From Yamagishiella unicocca (taxonomy: Eukaryota; Chlorophyta; Chlorophyceae; Chlamydomonadales; Volvocaceae): 64,000 bases of DNA. Location: contig BDSL01000006.1 of the NCBI GenBank assembly GCA_003116995.1, forward strand, positions 620,001 through 684,000, in the 5' to 3' direction. The notes beneath the pieces were generated by a model that was not told where the DNA came from, ran no database searches, and saw only the letters and a list, made by a program, of their open reading frames with translations. Both the position numbers and the translations under genes were made by a program. Shown here one piece after another: positions 23,330 to 36,100 of this stretch. Positions within the stretch are counted from its first letter, which is position 1, and each line of letters opens with the position of its first letter.

Positions 23330-24051
23330 AACGTCAGGTTCAGTTTACAAAGAAATTTAATACGTTATATTAACAGGCTTCTGGGTCTATTTGGTTCCGC
23401 GACCGTTCCAGTTCTTCGTTGGCAATTGCAGCGTAACACGTCCAGACACGAGAAGCCACAGAATTTTAATTATAACATGGAACCGGCGGTGTAAATGGTC
23501 GTGCGACGCGAACTATCGGCCGATATTTCCCATGCCCGATACGAATACGCTCAGCTATTTAGGATTATACCACCCTACCATGTCATACAGACACAATTCG
23601 AAGCAAACTCCATACCGAATTTGAAGGCCACCAGTTCATTGCTTGAATCATCGTATGCTTTTCTAGACAGCACCGCAAGCCCGACATGTGGCTCGTCCTT
23701 TCAGTCATAACAATATTCTCCTAGTAATAGGTTGTTAAAATTGGGTCGCGAGAGAAACCGGACTGGTGGCGACGGTCAGCAAGTGACGGCGCCCCACGCT
23801 TCAGGAGCACGCCGCGACAGCCATTCCTCCTCCTGGCCCTCAAAGTACGCCACAAGACAAATCAGCCCTCCCAACGGCGGCCCAACGTCGCGTCGCAGCT
23901 GCCCCTCATCGTGGGCAGCGGTGTTTCTCTCTCACGGCCGACAGGCTGCAGCGCCGCCCTGCGCCGCTCCCCCGGCGCCAGCCCCGCACCCTTCTAAGCA
24001 TCCCCCCTCGCAATCCGTGACTCATGCTCCATACCACGCCGCCGTCCTGAC
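23330..24051. promoter_or_regulatory. Divergent intergenic region, DDX47 and OPR gene
   Basis: 722 bp between two start codons on opposite strands. The part from about 23340 to 23730 is clearly AT-richer than the flanks. It must contain both promoters; no specific element could be named. Confidence 0.5.
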
Positions 24052-27000
24052 ATGTTCTGCGCTTGGCCGGCCCCGCATGCTACACCACACGCTGCGACCC
24101 CAGCTCGGGCGGCGTACGGCACAGCGCCGCTGCCGCTGCCCCTGCCCGTGCCGGCCAGGCCGCCCGCAGCGTCCGCTGTACGCCCCCTCTGCAGCCGGCT
24201 GTGCTACTGCCGCAGCAGGCAGTTCACCTCGGCAGTAGCTTGGGCTGCGGCGGCTGCGGTAGAACCAACCGGAGCTGGGCGCAGCGGCAGCAGCGGCAGT
24301 AGCAGGAAAGCCCAGCAGCGGCACAATGGTGGTGCCGAGGCAGCAGCCGCGTCACCGCCAATGGCCGCAGGGCCGCTGTCGGTGGAGCCGCCCTCTGGTC
24401 GCCGCCGCCGGAATCACGTCGTGACGTCCCCCACTGACCCGGGGGTCGCGGGAGCTCGACAGGAGCAGCGGCCAGCGGTAACCCGCCACAGGGGTCATGG
24501 AGGCGTCCCGGCTGCTTCCGCTCCACAAGCCAGTGGCGGCGCTAGTGGCGGTGACCTACAAGGCGGCGGCGGCGGTGGTCCGGAGGTGGAGGTGAGGCCG
24601 GACTCGCGGACGGCGGCTCACGAGCGGCGGCTCAGCCACAGCCAAGCCTCGCCCAGCGGCAGGAGCGCCGGCGGCAGCAGTAGCAGCGGCAGCGGCAGTA
24701 GCACTGGACGAGCACCAAGGAGGGGAGGGAGCAGAGGGGCAGTCTCCCAGGGTGCGCTGGCGGGGCAGGCGGCTGGGCCTGGCGCGTCTGACGTCGGGGA
24801 GCGGCAGCAGCGGCAGCACCGGGTTCCGCTCGCCTTGCAGCGGCAGCGGCAGCAACACCCGCAGCAGCAGCAGCCACGACATGCGCAGCAGCAGCCAGCA
24901 GGGCATGAGCAGCAGACGCAGCAGCGGCCGCAGAGTGACGGAAGTGAGGACCGGGAGGGCAGCCGCGAGAGGAGGCCGGGGGGACGGCGGCGTACGGCAG
25001 GCAGCGCGGCGCGTGGCGCAGCCGCCGCAACAACGGGCTCCGAAACCAGGACACCAGCTGGAGGGGAAGGGGCAGCCGAAGGGGCGGCGAGGACAGCGGT
25101 GGCGGCGGCGGCGGCAACTTCGACGTCAGAGAAACACCTGGTGGCGCCGGTTGGGATCAGCCCGGGGTGGCGGGGGATGACACGTCAGGCCCACCTGCGT
25201 GTCGTACATGACGAGCGGCACGGCGCGCCGCCGGAGGTGCGTCGCGGCCGCGCGGTCTCGTCGCCGTCACGGAGCCACCTCTGCTCGTCACTGCTCGTCC
25301 CCCGCTCGTTGTACCTCAACCGCCAACTGCCTGCCAACTACCCGTACGTCGCGCCTGCCGACTTCTAACCTGTACCCTCCCGCCCTTTGCCACCACTCCC
25401 TGGCCCACCACGCCGCGTGAATCGTCCTGGCGCGTTGCCGCCCTGTGCTGCCCGCCACACCCCACCAGCAGCACCCCGCCCCCCAACCCTCCCCGACGCC
25501 TTGCCCCAAGAACGCCCCATCCGCTGACCCAATTCCCAACTCCCATCGCCCAACTGACAACCTCCGGCGCCCAGGGGCTCAACGAGGTCCGGGCCATCGA
25601 GCTGACCGTCAACATCCGCATGGCCGCCTCCCTGGAGCAACTGAGCGACCTGCTGGAGGCGCACGGGGACATGCTCAACGCCATTAACCTGACGGCCTTC
25701 GCGTCGCGCCTGGCGCAGCTGGCTCCGGAACCGCGGGCGGGGCGGGGGCCGCCGCACTCGCGGGAGGAGGGGGAGGGGGAACCCCAGGTGCTGGCGGAGG
25801 CAGCGGCGGCGGCGGCGGCGGCGACGAGGCCCCGGCCGGGCTGGCGGCGCCCCGCGCAGGACCTGGCGGATGCGCTGGCGTCGCGGCTGGGCGACCTGGT
25901 GCAGCGTCGGATCCTGGATCTGGATCCGGAGGGCGTCGTGACGCTGCTGTACGCGTACGGCAGGATGTCCCGCCGGCACGACATCCTGCCGGACCTGGTG
26001 TACGTGGCGGGACAGAACATGGAGATCTACCACTCCAAGGTATGGCGGTGTACGGCGGTGTACGGCGGGGCACCTCCGCGCGCCCCAGAGCGGGGCCGTG
26101 TGTGGAGGGGCGGCGCTGCCAGCGTGTGTTGCTGTGCGGCGCTGTTGAGCTGAACCACCACCGGATGTGGCGAAATGGGGAAGTGCAGGACACCCAACAC
26201 TACCCCGGATCGCAAGCTCTCCTGTCGCCCTCGCATTCCTCCTCATCCCGTCACCCCGTCACCCCATCACCCCGTCACCCCGTCACCCTATCACCCCGTC
26301 GCCGCCCCCCGCTCCCTCTCTCCCTCCTGCCGCACCCCACCTCGTACACGGGCCCTCCTTACAACCTCATACACGGGCCCTCCTTGCAACCTCATACTCC
26401 GGTTTCCTCTCACTCCTCATCGTCGGCCCCTCAGGCGGTGTCCAACCTGGTCTGGTCCCTGGCCAGCCTGCTGCCCGAGTCGTCCGAGTGGGCGGGGCGG
26501 GGCTGGTGGGAGGGGCTGTTTCTGTGCACGCAGGACAGGCTGGGCTCCTACCCCACGCAGGGGCTGTCCAACATCATGTGGGCGCTGGGTGAGGCGGGGA
26601 GGGGAGGGAGGAGGGAGGCGGCGGGTTGGGGAAGGCGACAGGGGCTCGGTGAGCGGTGCCGTGCAGGTGCGGTGTGGGAGAGGGACGCGGCGTGTGACTT
26701 AGTTTCCTTCCAGCTCTGACCCGCGCTGCTCGACCACCCACACATGCATCCACTTGTCCCGCGTATCTTCGCTCGACTCCCAGCTACCAACCTGTCCGCT
26801 GTGGCGCTCTCACGCCCCCCCCCGCTCCGCGAGTCGTCCTCAAAACCCCACCACCACCACCCCTACCCCCACCGCACCCCGCAGGCCGCCTGCGGCAGCG
26901 TCCTCCGGTTCCCTGGCAGCGGGCGTTCTTCTCCGCCACCGCCCAGCGGCTGCACCTCTTCACCAGCCAGGGGGCGGCCACCTACGTGCAGGGCGCTGCC

Positions 27001-30000
27001 AAGCTGGGCCTCAAGCTGCCGTCGTACCTCCTGGATGAGCTCATGCGGTGCGCGTGCGGCGCGTGGCCCCAGTCGCCCCCACCCCGCACATACAGACATA
27101 TGACCTTCGTCTTTTGTATCCTCACCCCAATTCTCCAGCATGCATCTTAAAACGTCTATCCTAAACAGTTTTTTCTCGCATCAACGGGTCTTCCTCAAGA
27201 CCCCCGCACACAGACGCTTATGTTTTCAATCGGTATTACTTTTCAGTGCCGTCCCACGGGTTTCCTCTCATATACCCCTCCCCCACACACAAACACACAC
27301 CCGGTGATACCTGGCTGGCAACTGGCCACTTGCGGTGGCTCGTACTATCCTTGCACGATGTCACCTGTTGCGCGACATGGCCGCCAGTGCCAGGAGCAAC
27401 GCCCACGCTGACACCTGTTGCCCCTGGAGCTGACGATGACGTGGTGGTGGTGGTGGTTGTTTTGTGGTTGTGGTTGTGATTGTGGTGGTGGTGGTGGTGG
27501 TGGTGGTGGTGGTGGTGGTGGTGGTGGTGGTTGCTGGCCGGCCGGTCGGTCCCTGCTGATGGCTGATGGTTTCCACTCCCCCCTGTCGCTCCAGGTTCGG
27601 CGCCTCCCACCTGCGGGCGTTCAGCCAGCAGGGGCTGGTGCTGTACGTGTGGGGCATGTCGAAGCTGATGGCGACTGCCGGCACCTCGGAGGCGGCAGTC
27701 GAGCCATGGCTGGAGGAGGCGGTGCTGCCGGAGCTGGCCCGCCGGCTGCCCTCCCTGGACTGCCGCCAGCTGTCCACCTCCCTGTACTCCCTGGCGGAGC
27801 TGGGCTACAAGCCGGTGCGACCCGCCTGGATGAGGCAATACTGGGCGGCGCTGGGGGCGGCACTGGAGCTGGCGCCGGAGCCAGGGAAGATGGGCGGCGG
27901 AGGGTGCGACCCCCAGGTAAGGAGCCGCTGGGTTCAGCGGTTACGTTTCCTCGAAGGAACACCCGCCCCTAACCGCCGCTGTTGGCTTCAACCTAGCGAG
28001 TATTATCTTCTTCGTGGAGTTATTCGCCGTCGTGCGGGCCCCATCCTCTTGCCTCGCCAAGGCTCTGTGCAACGTGCTGCACGCGGCGGCGGAGTTGCGG
28101 CTGCCGCCCCCCGAGCCCCTGGTTTCGGCGCTGATGGAGCGGTCGGGGGAGCTGCTCCCTAGGTACTCAGCACAGGTGCGATGAGGAGGAGGAGGAGGGA
28201 TGGGAGGGATGGGAGGGAGGAGGAGGAGGACTAAATAACTAACCCAACTACTGAAACCAGCCACCAAAAGCTGCCAGCAATGGAGACCATCTCTCGTTAG
28301 TCAACACCCGGGTTACTTGCTTCCGACGCCTGCTCACAGCCGCCCTGGCTCCCTTGTAACAATCGGATATTTCTGCCCACCTCATGCTCTTAGTTGCCTC
28401 CGACGAGTGATCCCCTCCGTCGGCCCTCAACGCATCAGGCGCTCAGCAGCACCGCCTGGTCGTTGCACCGGATGGGGCTGCGCCCCGACTCGGCCTGGCT
28501 GGGGGCCTTCCTGGAGCAGTGCTGGTACGGCATGCCGCGAATGAGCGTCACGGAGCTGGCGACCATGATGTACGGCGTGTCCCGCATGCCGGTGGTTCCG
28601 GAGCGCGAGTGGCTGGCGCGGGCCGAGGTGGAATGGCTGCAGGGCATGGACCGCTGCGGGGTGAGTGAGCCGCCCGACGCCCTGGCAGCCCCGCTCCGGA
28701 ACCCACCTGCCGCTGCCTCCTTCCAGCGCCCTGCTCCTCGCACCTGCCACGCTCCACCCTCGTGCTGCCACCGGCCTCGTGCCACTTATCATGCAGCGGC
28801 GCTGCTGCGCACGTCAACGCCATCAGACCATTCGCCCGATTTCTCACCCCTCGCCTCACCCTCTCCGCGCCCCTCCTATTCCCCTCCGCGCCCCTCGCCC
28901 CCTCCCCTCCCTGCCCCCGACCCCGAAACGGTTTTTCGCGCATCCACGGGTCGTCCTCGACCCCGAAGCCGGTGGAGCTCTACCGCGGCCTCTCCGCCAT
29001 GGCCCGCTGGCATCACTCGCCGGGACCCGACTGGCAGGCGGCGATGCTGCGGCAGCTGGCCGCCCGTCTGGATGGCATACCGACCTTTCAGGTGGGCAGG
29101 GGGGGGGGGTTGCAGCGAGGAAGTACCTTCGCCCGTTTGCACCGGCGGCCCGGAAGGGGTAGCTGGTCCAGATCCTCCGTTGGTCTCCAACCACATTCGC
29201 CACCTTCCTCCACCCTGCTCCTCTCCCCCCCGGCGCCCTCCTCCCCCAGCTGTCCCATCTGGTCCTCTTCCTAGCCGACACGGGCTCCTCGCCCCCCCTG
29301 GCGCTGCTGAACGCGCTGGTGGCGGGGGCGGTGAGCAGCCGGGTGCCCACCGCCGGTGACCTGGCCATGGTGGTGGTGGGGCTCGCACGGCTGGGCCGTC
29401 AGGTGGGGGGGGGGCACTGATTGGGGGGGGCGAGGACACCCGTACGCCGCACCCTTTTCCGCCTGCTGAGGCGCCGGCGTGGAAACGCACGTTCCTCACA
29501 AGAGTCAAAGCAACCGATAGTCTAGTAAGAGACCTGGGGAGGGGCGCGGGAAGCGGGCGATGGTGGGTGAGGTATCATGGCGGTCCCAGCGTCCGGGAGC
29601 GGCAACAGGACGGGCGACCCCACCGGCGCCGAGGCCTCATCGCCCCGCCCTCAATCACCGCCACCTCGCATCCGTCGGAGGCCTCATCCAGTTTTGCAGC
29701 GGTACCTGTAGTAGTAGTGGAAGCACCCCTTCCCACCTGGCCCCTCCACGCGACAGGTGAACCCGCGGCTGCTGGCATCGCTGCTGGCGGAGCTACGCAT
29801 GCTGAGTCTCACCTCCAGCCCCGAGCTAACGAACCAGGCCAGCACTCAGGCCGCAGCGGAAGGGGGACCTGGTGGGCCGGAGGCAGGCCCCAGCCCCGGC
29901 GCTGCTGCTGCCACTGCTGCTACGGACGTAGCTTTGGCGGCGGCTACCGTCGTGCTGGAGGCGCTGGGGCCGGAGGCGGGCGCTGTGGGGAGGGGAGGAG

Positions 30001-30875
30001 GGGGTGGCAGCGGCAGCGCGGTTGACGGCGCAGGCGGCAAAGGGGTCAAGAGCAAGCGCGGGAGGCGCCGAGTCGGCAGCGCAGACTCCTTAGCCGATGG
30101 AACAGCGGCTGCGGCTGCGGCCGCAGTAGCAGCAGCAGCTCCGTGGAAGGAAGCTTTGGCAGTAGCAGCGGCAGCAGGACCAGCAGCGGGAGGGGAGATG
30201 CGGGGCGAGCAGGCGCCGCGGGGGCCCCCCGTGCCGGGGAGCGACAGCGAGGAGGCAAGCCGGGCCGCCTCAGGCGCCCGGAGAGGCCGCAGCGGCAGAG
30301 ACCCGCGCAGCGCGGTGGCGGTGCTGGGGCTGCCGCTGCTGGTCGACGTGGTGTGGGCGCTAGCGCGCCTGCGCCACGCGCCCGCCGTCCCGTGGGTCAC
30401 CGCCTGCGTCGCGACTCTGCATCCGGTGCTCCCGACCATGGAGCTGCAGCAGCTGGGGCTGCTGCTGGAGGCTTGTCGGCTGCTGGGGCCGAGGCAGGCG
30501 CCGGGGGCGGCCTGGCGGGAAGCGGCGGCTGCCCGCCTGCAGGCTCTGTATGCCGAGGTGGAGGCCGAGGCGGGAGGCGGGCTCCAGGCGGTGTGGGCGA
30601 CAGGGGCCGGAGCTGGGGCAGGGGCCGGGGCAGGGGCCGGTGTCATCGGCAGTGGTGCTCGGGGCGCGGAGGGAGAGGGGGGAGTGGTTCGGGGGGAGGG
30701 GGTGGGGGAAAGGCGGGAGGCGGAGTGGGAGGGGGAGTTGTTTGGCTCGCTGAGCGGGGGCGCGCGGAGGCGGCTGGCGGCGCTGGCCGCTGCGTGGGAG
30801 TGTCTTCGGGTCGTGGAGGGGGGCGGGGAGGCGGAGGGGTACGAGGCGGAGAGCCGGGGCGGGCGCGGTGCGTGA
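24052..30875 (+). CDS. Octatricopeptide-repeat (OPR) protein, 1339 residues, probably chloroplast-targeted
   Basis: OPR proteins are RNA-binding helical-repeat factors for chloroplast (rarely mitochondrial) mRNA stability, translation or splicing; TBC2 is one. Ten phase-consistent exons: 24052-25236, 25575-26039, 26435-26588, 26885-27047, 27595-27916, 28062-28175, 28439-28660, 28969-29091, 29250-29402, 29757-30875. The N-terminus is rich in Ala/Arg/Ser with few acids, like an algal transit peptide, then a long Gln/Ser/Gly tract to about residue 395. OPR-type repeats follow with the LxxxxWALAxLxxxPxxxW pattern: LSNIMWALGRLRQRPPVPW, LSTSLYSLAELGYKPVRPAW, LSSTAWSLHRMGLRPDSAW, LVDVVWALARLRHAPAVPW. 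An Ala/Gly-rich insert sits within the last exon. No RAP domain was seen. Exon 1's donor at 25237 (GTGCGT) and the start ATG are the least certain points. The RNA target cannot be read from sequence; TBC2 orthology is possible but unproven. Confidence 0.88.
27482..27532 (+). repeat. (GTG)n trinucleotide repeat in OPR gene intron 4
   Basis: About 17 perfect GTG units, preceded by a looser GTGGTT stretch from 27441. It lies between exons 26885-27047 and 27595-27916. Confidence 0.95.
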
Positions 30876-33111
30876 TGTGGGCTTTCCTCGTAACGCGTGG
30901 GCGGCGTTGGGTACGACTGTACGGCGCGCGGCGCGGCAGGTGATTAGGGCTCTGATGCCTATGGCTGCTGACTACATCTAGACACTTGAGGGTTGAGTTG
31001 CACTTTTGTCGGAGTGCAGCGGGCGAGCAAGCGGCGATCGGCTGGGCAGCAGCCTGGTGGCCAGCAGCTCGGCTGGCACACTACTAACACTGGATTGTTT
31101 GGCGTCAGACTTGACGCCAAACAAAGACTGATCGGTCCAGTGGGCTGGGCCCCACGACCCAGCAGCTGTAGCTTCCTTGAAAGGCGCCGCTACTCCCGCG
31201 GTTTGGGGGTTGGGGCCAGCAGTTCACCGGTTTACACCTCTCATCCCGCGGACGAGGGCGGTGGGCGGGTCGGACTGGCCCGCCCGGCCAGGCCGCCAAG
31301 AAGCCACCCCGGCAGAGGGCCCGCGGCCTGCAACAAACACCGCTGCCGCCCTCCGAGCCCTCATCCGCGCCCATGAAACCCCATATTTCAGTTCCATATG
31401 CTCGCCATTTTCAACGTTGTACGCACCCCATCAATTTCTGTACCCCGACAAGGCCCGAGGACAGCAACATGACGCGTGTCCAAGGGGCCTTTGATGTACT
31501 CGGCTCCTTAACCTCGCTCGGGCGTCGGCAGGTAAACTTGGGATGGTGCCGGTAGTAAGCGGTGGCGTTCGCATTCCTCGCGCCCACCCTCACAGGGGCG
31601 AGGACCACCGCGAGGGCAGTCCGTCATCACTAAGGTCATCCAGCCCTCGGCCTCTGTCCACCAACCCTCTCCTCACGACCTCCACAAGGAGGCGGCCCCG
31701 CGTAACAACCATCCAGGCGAGGCGCGGGGAGACGCCGCCACAACCGCTGCTTGCTCCGGACCCACTGTACGGCGCCAGGCAAACACGCCCCCGCACCCTC
31801 GCGAGGGCTGCTGCCCCCCGCGATTGCCCCGTCGACGACTCGACCTGCCTCCGCCCCTCTGGCTGCTGCTGCTGCTAGCCAGCTCCCCACGTCCCCCCCG
31901 CACCCGTAAAGCCAAACCGCGTTCGAGAACCGGAGAGTGAGAAAGAGAAAAAGAGCATGAGGGAGATGCGGCCGCGTTCCGCCGCGGCGGTGGCGCATTT
32001 CGCCACCTCGCTTCATCACGACCTAGGGGATGAGTGCTGCTGGGGTCTGCTAACTCCTGGTCTCGACCGCGGCCGCGGCGGCGGTTGTCCTCGTCGTACC
32101 GCACTGTACTGCACTGCTATACAACCCGCCGCCGCCCAACCGTCCCAACGCCGCCGAATTCCGCCGGGTCGCTCCCTGCCTCCTCAGTTAGGGCGGGTTA
32201 GGTGCGGGATGAACTCACCGTACGACCGGCAAATCGGTGGCGCGGCAATGACAGTGCTGACGTGCGCGTACGGCACTATTTGTTCCCCTCCCTGGCTCAT
32301 CGCTGTCGCGGCGCCGCACGCACAACCAGTAGAGCAACACACCCGGGGAAAACACAAAAGGACGCAACGACGCACACACCTACACACACCGTGTACAGGC
32401 TAGAGGGCTCGGCGGTGCGGAGCCCCCGCTCTTGCCAACGTTGATCGCAGGCCTCGCCGGGCCGAGTTTCGTCGTCGCAAGGGCACGGAGGGCGGCGGGA
32501 GAGAAGCCGTCTGACGCCCGCCTGCCGCTCCAACATCCACCACAACCACCACCGGCATCTTGACACGCCGCCCCCCCTGCTGCGGCAGCAGCCACCCATC
32601 CACCCGCCCACCCGTGATACACTCCACCCTGCCACGACCCCACTTCGTTGCAAGCTTACACCCCCCGCCGCCTCAACCCTGGGATGCCATCCATCCCGGA
32701 GCGGCAGCGCAGCGACCCACTCCGCGCGCACACCGCCGCAGACTGCGCGGACGTCGTCCCCGGGTCGTCATCTGCTGGCCGCCGTTGGTTTGTGGCCCTC
32801 ACCCACCCCCATACCGCCGTCAGGCCCCACCTGCACGCGCCCCCAGCCAAAGCCTTGTCCGTGCCTTTGCTGCCCAACCGCACCCACCTGCCGCCCAACT
32901 TCACAAACTGCGGCCGGCCCTGCACAGCCCAACTCCCCAAAATCGGTTTCCGCTGCCGGCCCGGCCCCCCCCGCCGCGTGGGCCAGGCCTTCGCCACGGA
33001 GCACCTTGCAAGCTAGGCCCACATGCCCAGCGCGAGTCGCTTGCAGCGGCTCCCGCAGCTGCCCTCGCGCTGCCGCCAGCGCCCCCCCGCCCCCTGCCCC
33101 GCCGACAGCCC
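30876..33111. other. Convergent intergenic region, 2.2 kb
   Basis: Lies between the stops of the OPR gene (plus) and the coiled-coil gene (minus). No supported gene was seen. TTACA at 32656-32660 reads TGTAA on the minus strand, 452 nt past the minus-strand stop, and may be its poly(A) signal. Confidence 0.45.
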
Positions 33112-36100
33112 TCAGTGCGGCCCCGTGACTGGGCCGCCGCCCCCCTTGCCTCCATCGGGCATCAACAGCTCCAGGGGCAGGTCGTACTCGCCGCGCATGG
33201 CCCGCGAATTGATCATGTGCTCCAGGGTGGCGTCCAGGCTGGCGGCGGCGCCGTAGCCGTCGGCGCCGTCGCCTCCCGCCACGTGCCGCACGCCGCCAGT
33301 GTCTCGAGGGTTGCGCCCCCCCGCGCCGCCCCCTACGTCATCGTGCAGGCTGCCGGGCTTGATGATCTGGCCGTGCCGGGATGGCCACTGTGGGTGGGTG
33401 AGTGTGTGTGTGTATGTGTATGTGTGTGGAGGGGCCGGAGCAGGGGTGGGGGACAAAAAAACGCAGGAGACGGGAGTGGGGCGGGGTGATCTCGTTTTGA
33501 CCAGTGCGCTGCCTTGCCGCGAGTGGTCAATTGAGAGGGGATAGGAATATAGGATAGCCGCAGGGGGAGGGGGCGAGGCGGAGGTGGGGGCTGGGGGCGG
33601 CGGGGCCAGGCAGCAACCGTCTTCCGGTAGCACCGCGAGATGCCCGGCAGTACGCCCCGTCATCATACCCCGCGGCGCTCAGCAGGACCCCCCCCCCATG
33701 CACAGCTGTGCGGTGGTGCCCACCTGCAGGTGCAGCGGGCCGCCGATGGAGGGGTGGGCGTGGAAGGGGTGGCCGGCGCCCTCCGACTGGTGGCCCGGCA
33801 GCATCAGCAGGCCGCCCTGGGGTGCGGACGGCCGGGGAGGGCACGAGGGGGGGGGGAGGGTGTAAGTGGATCAGGGCCGGGCAACGGCGGCACGCGGCCC
33901 AGCGGACGAACAGAGGGGCCCGAAACGAGTGACGGCACGGTGGCGCAGGAGGAGGGCGAGAGAGGGGGGGCTGGGAGGAGGAGGGCGAGAGAGGAGGAGG
34001 CGGGAGAGAGAGGATATCAAACGCAGGAAGCCGGGGGGAGCAGCAGCGTATGCACCGGGGGCCTCGTCCCGCTGCCTCGCAGCAGCAGCGGCACCACCCG
34101 CGAGACCTCCCTGCCCATTGTGGCTGCCCCCCCCTGCCCGGGTCCACGGGTCTTCCTCAAAACACCCCCCCGCCCATTACAGCTGGCTCCCCACCTGCGC
34201 GCCAGAATGCGTCGACATGAAGGGCGACGGCGCCGCGCTTCCACCGTACTGCATCTGGCTGCCGCCGCCGCCCCCACCGCCGCCCCCACCACCGCCCATG
34301 CGGACTTGCGGTCCCGCGCGCTCTCGTGTGGGCAGCACGTAGCTGCCAGCGCTCTGCAGGGTCGGGCGGACGAAGGGCAGAGGGGCAGGCCGAGTTGGAG
34401 CTGGTGAGGAAGGCAGGCCGAGTTGGAAGCGGTGAAGAAGGCAAGCGAGGGGTGTACGTGGACAGGTAAGATGGACATGCTATGCCACAGACGACGAGGA
34501 GGGTCGGCGGCGGAGTGCGTGCACTAGGGGCAAGGTTGCGGCAAGAGGGACCCGTGAGGGCGCGCGACGCCAGTAGCAAGGCTGCAGGGAGGCGACGGTG
34601 GGATCGCGGCTGGTGCGGGCGCGAGGCCGGTACAGTGGGCTCAGGCGCGCTCCGGGCGACTACGGGTGCAGTGACTACAGTGCAGTGACTACGGTGCAGT
34701 GACTACGGTGCAGTGACTACGGTGCAGTGACTACAGTGCAGTGACTACGGTGCAGTGACTACGGTGCAGTGACTACGGTGCAGTGACTACGGTGCAGTGA
34801 CTACGGTGCAGTGACTACGGTGCAGTGACTACAGTGCAGTGACTACGGTGCAGTGACTACAGTGCAGTGACTACGGTGCAGTGACTACAGTGCAGTGACT
34901 ACGGTGCAGTGACTACGGTGCAGTGACTACGGTGCAGTGACTACGGTGCAGTGCAGCGCCCGGACACATGGGTTGTCGCCTTCGGAAGCGTGTGGGGGCT
35001 GGAGTCGGAAACGAGGGAGGGCCCCAAGGCCCGCTGCGGGCCGAGCGGATGTCGGCACCAGGAATCGCTGCGCCGCACTGGCACGCCAGCGCTGAGGACC
35101 CCCCGCCCTAACCAGGGGGGTGCCCCCCTCCTGAAGCCCGCCTACGAACACGGCTCGAGCTTCGCGCACAGCCGCAACGGGCGCAACCGAGGGACGTGCC
35201 TGCACCGGAGTGCATCTGCTGGCCCCTCCGCACACGGTGCCACTGGTGCATGCACTGCGCCGCTGCCAGGCCCAGGGGTCATCGTCCCCATACCCCGGTT
35301 CCCCCCTGGAGCCCGGCTCCCCGCACCCCTCCGCCCCTCAAGAGCCCCACCGCCGTCCACGCCCCCTCGCGCCCCCGCTCGCATCTCTCACCCTTCCGGT
35401 GCCCTGCCCCTGAGACAGGTTCTGCAGCTGCTCAACCTGGGACCGAGTGGGCGGGGTGGGGCAGGGGCAGGCAGTGAGGGGCGGCAGTGCGGTGCGGCGC
35501 GGGGCCGCACACGGGCGGGTACCGCACTAGAGCCCGCCGGGTGCTGGTGGGTGCTGGTGGGGGTAGAGGGGAGGCCCGTGGACTGACTCTGATAGGACTG
35601 TACGACTGTTAAGGATCCGCGTTCGGGGTTGCATCAGGGAGGAGAACTCGTGGGTTTGACTGGGGTGAGGTGATGTCGGGGGAGAGGTGATGTCTGGGGC
35701 GGGGCGATGGTGCTCGTGAGGTGGCCTCTCCGCATGCTGGGTGAGGAGGAACACAGCGGCGCGAGGGCGCCCCACAACGCCTACATCGCCGGCACTCCCC
35801 GCAGACCCAGACACCCACGCCGGCGCTCGGTACCGCTCCCTCCCGCCTCCCCGCCCTCGCCTTGTTGAGACCCCTGCCACCAAACCCTCCTCGCTTGCGC
35901 CGTACTCCTGTGTACCGCGGCTCAGTGCCTCACTTGCATGGACACATCGCTCGGTTCTAATGACGTGTACATCCGTACCAGCATGTTTGCTCTGTCCCGC
36001 AATACACCCCCGTGTGCCTACCTGCCCACCTGCCCACCTGCCCATCATGTCCACGCTCCCACCCAGCCACCCACACACACGCACGCGACCCCCTCCCCGG

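Noticed and set aside
33112..33387. RNA-binding or transcription-factor identity for the coiled-coil gene
   Set aside because: Low-complexity composition alone does not support any named family.
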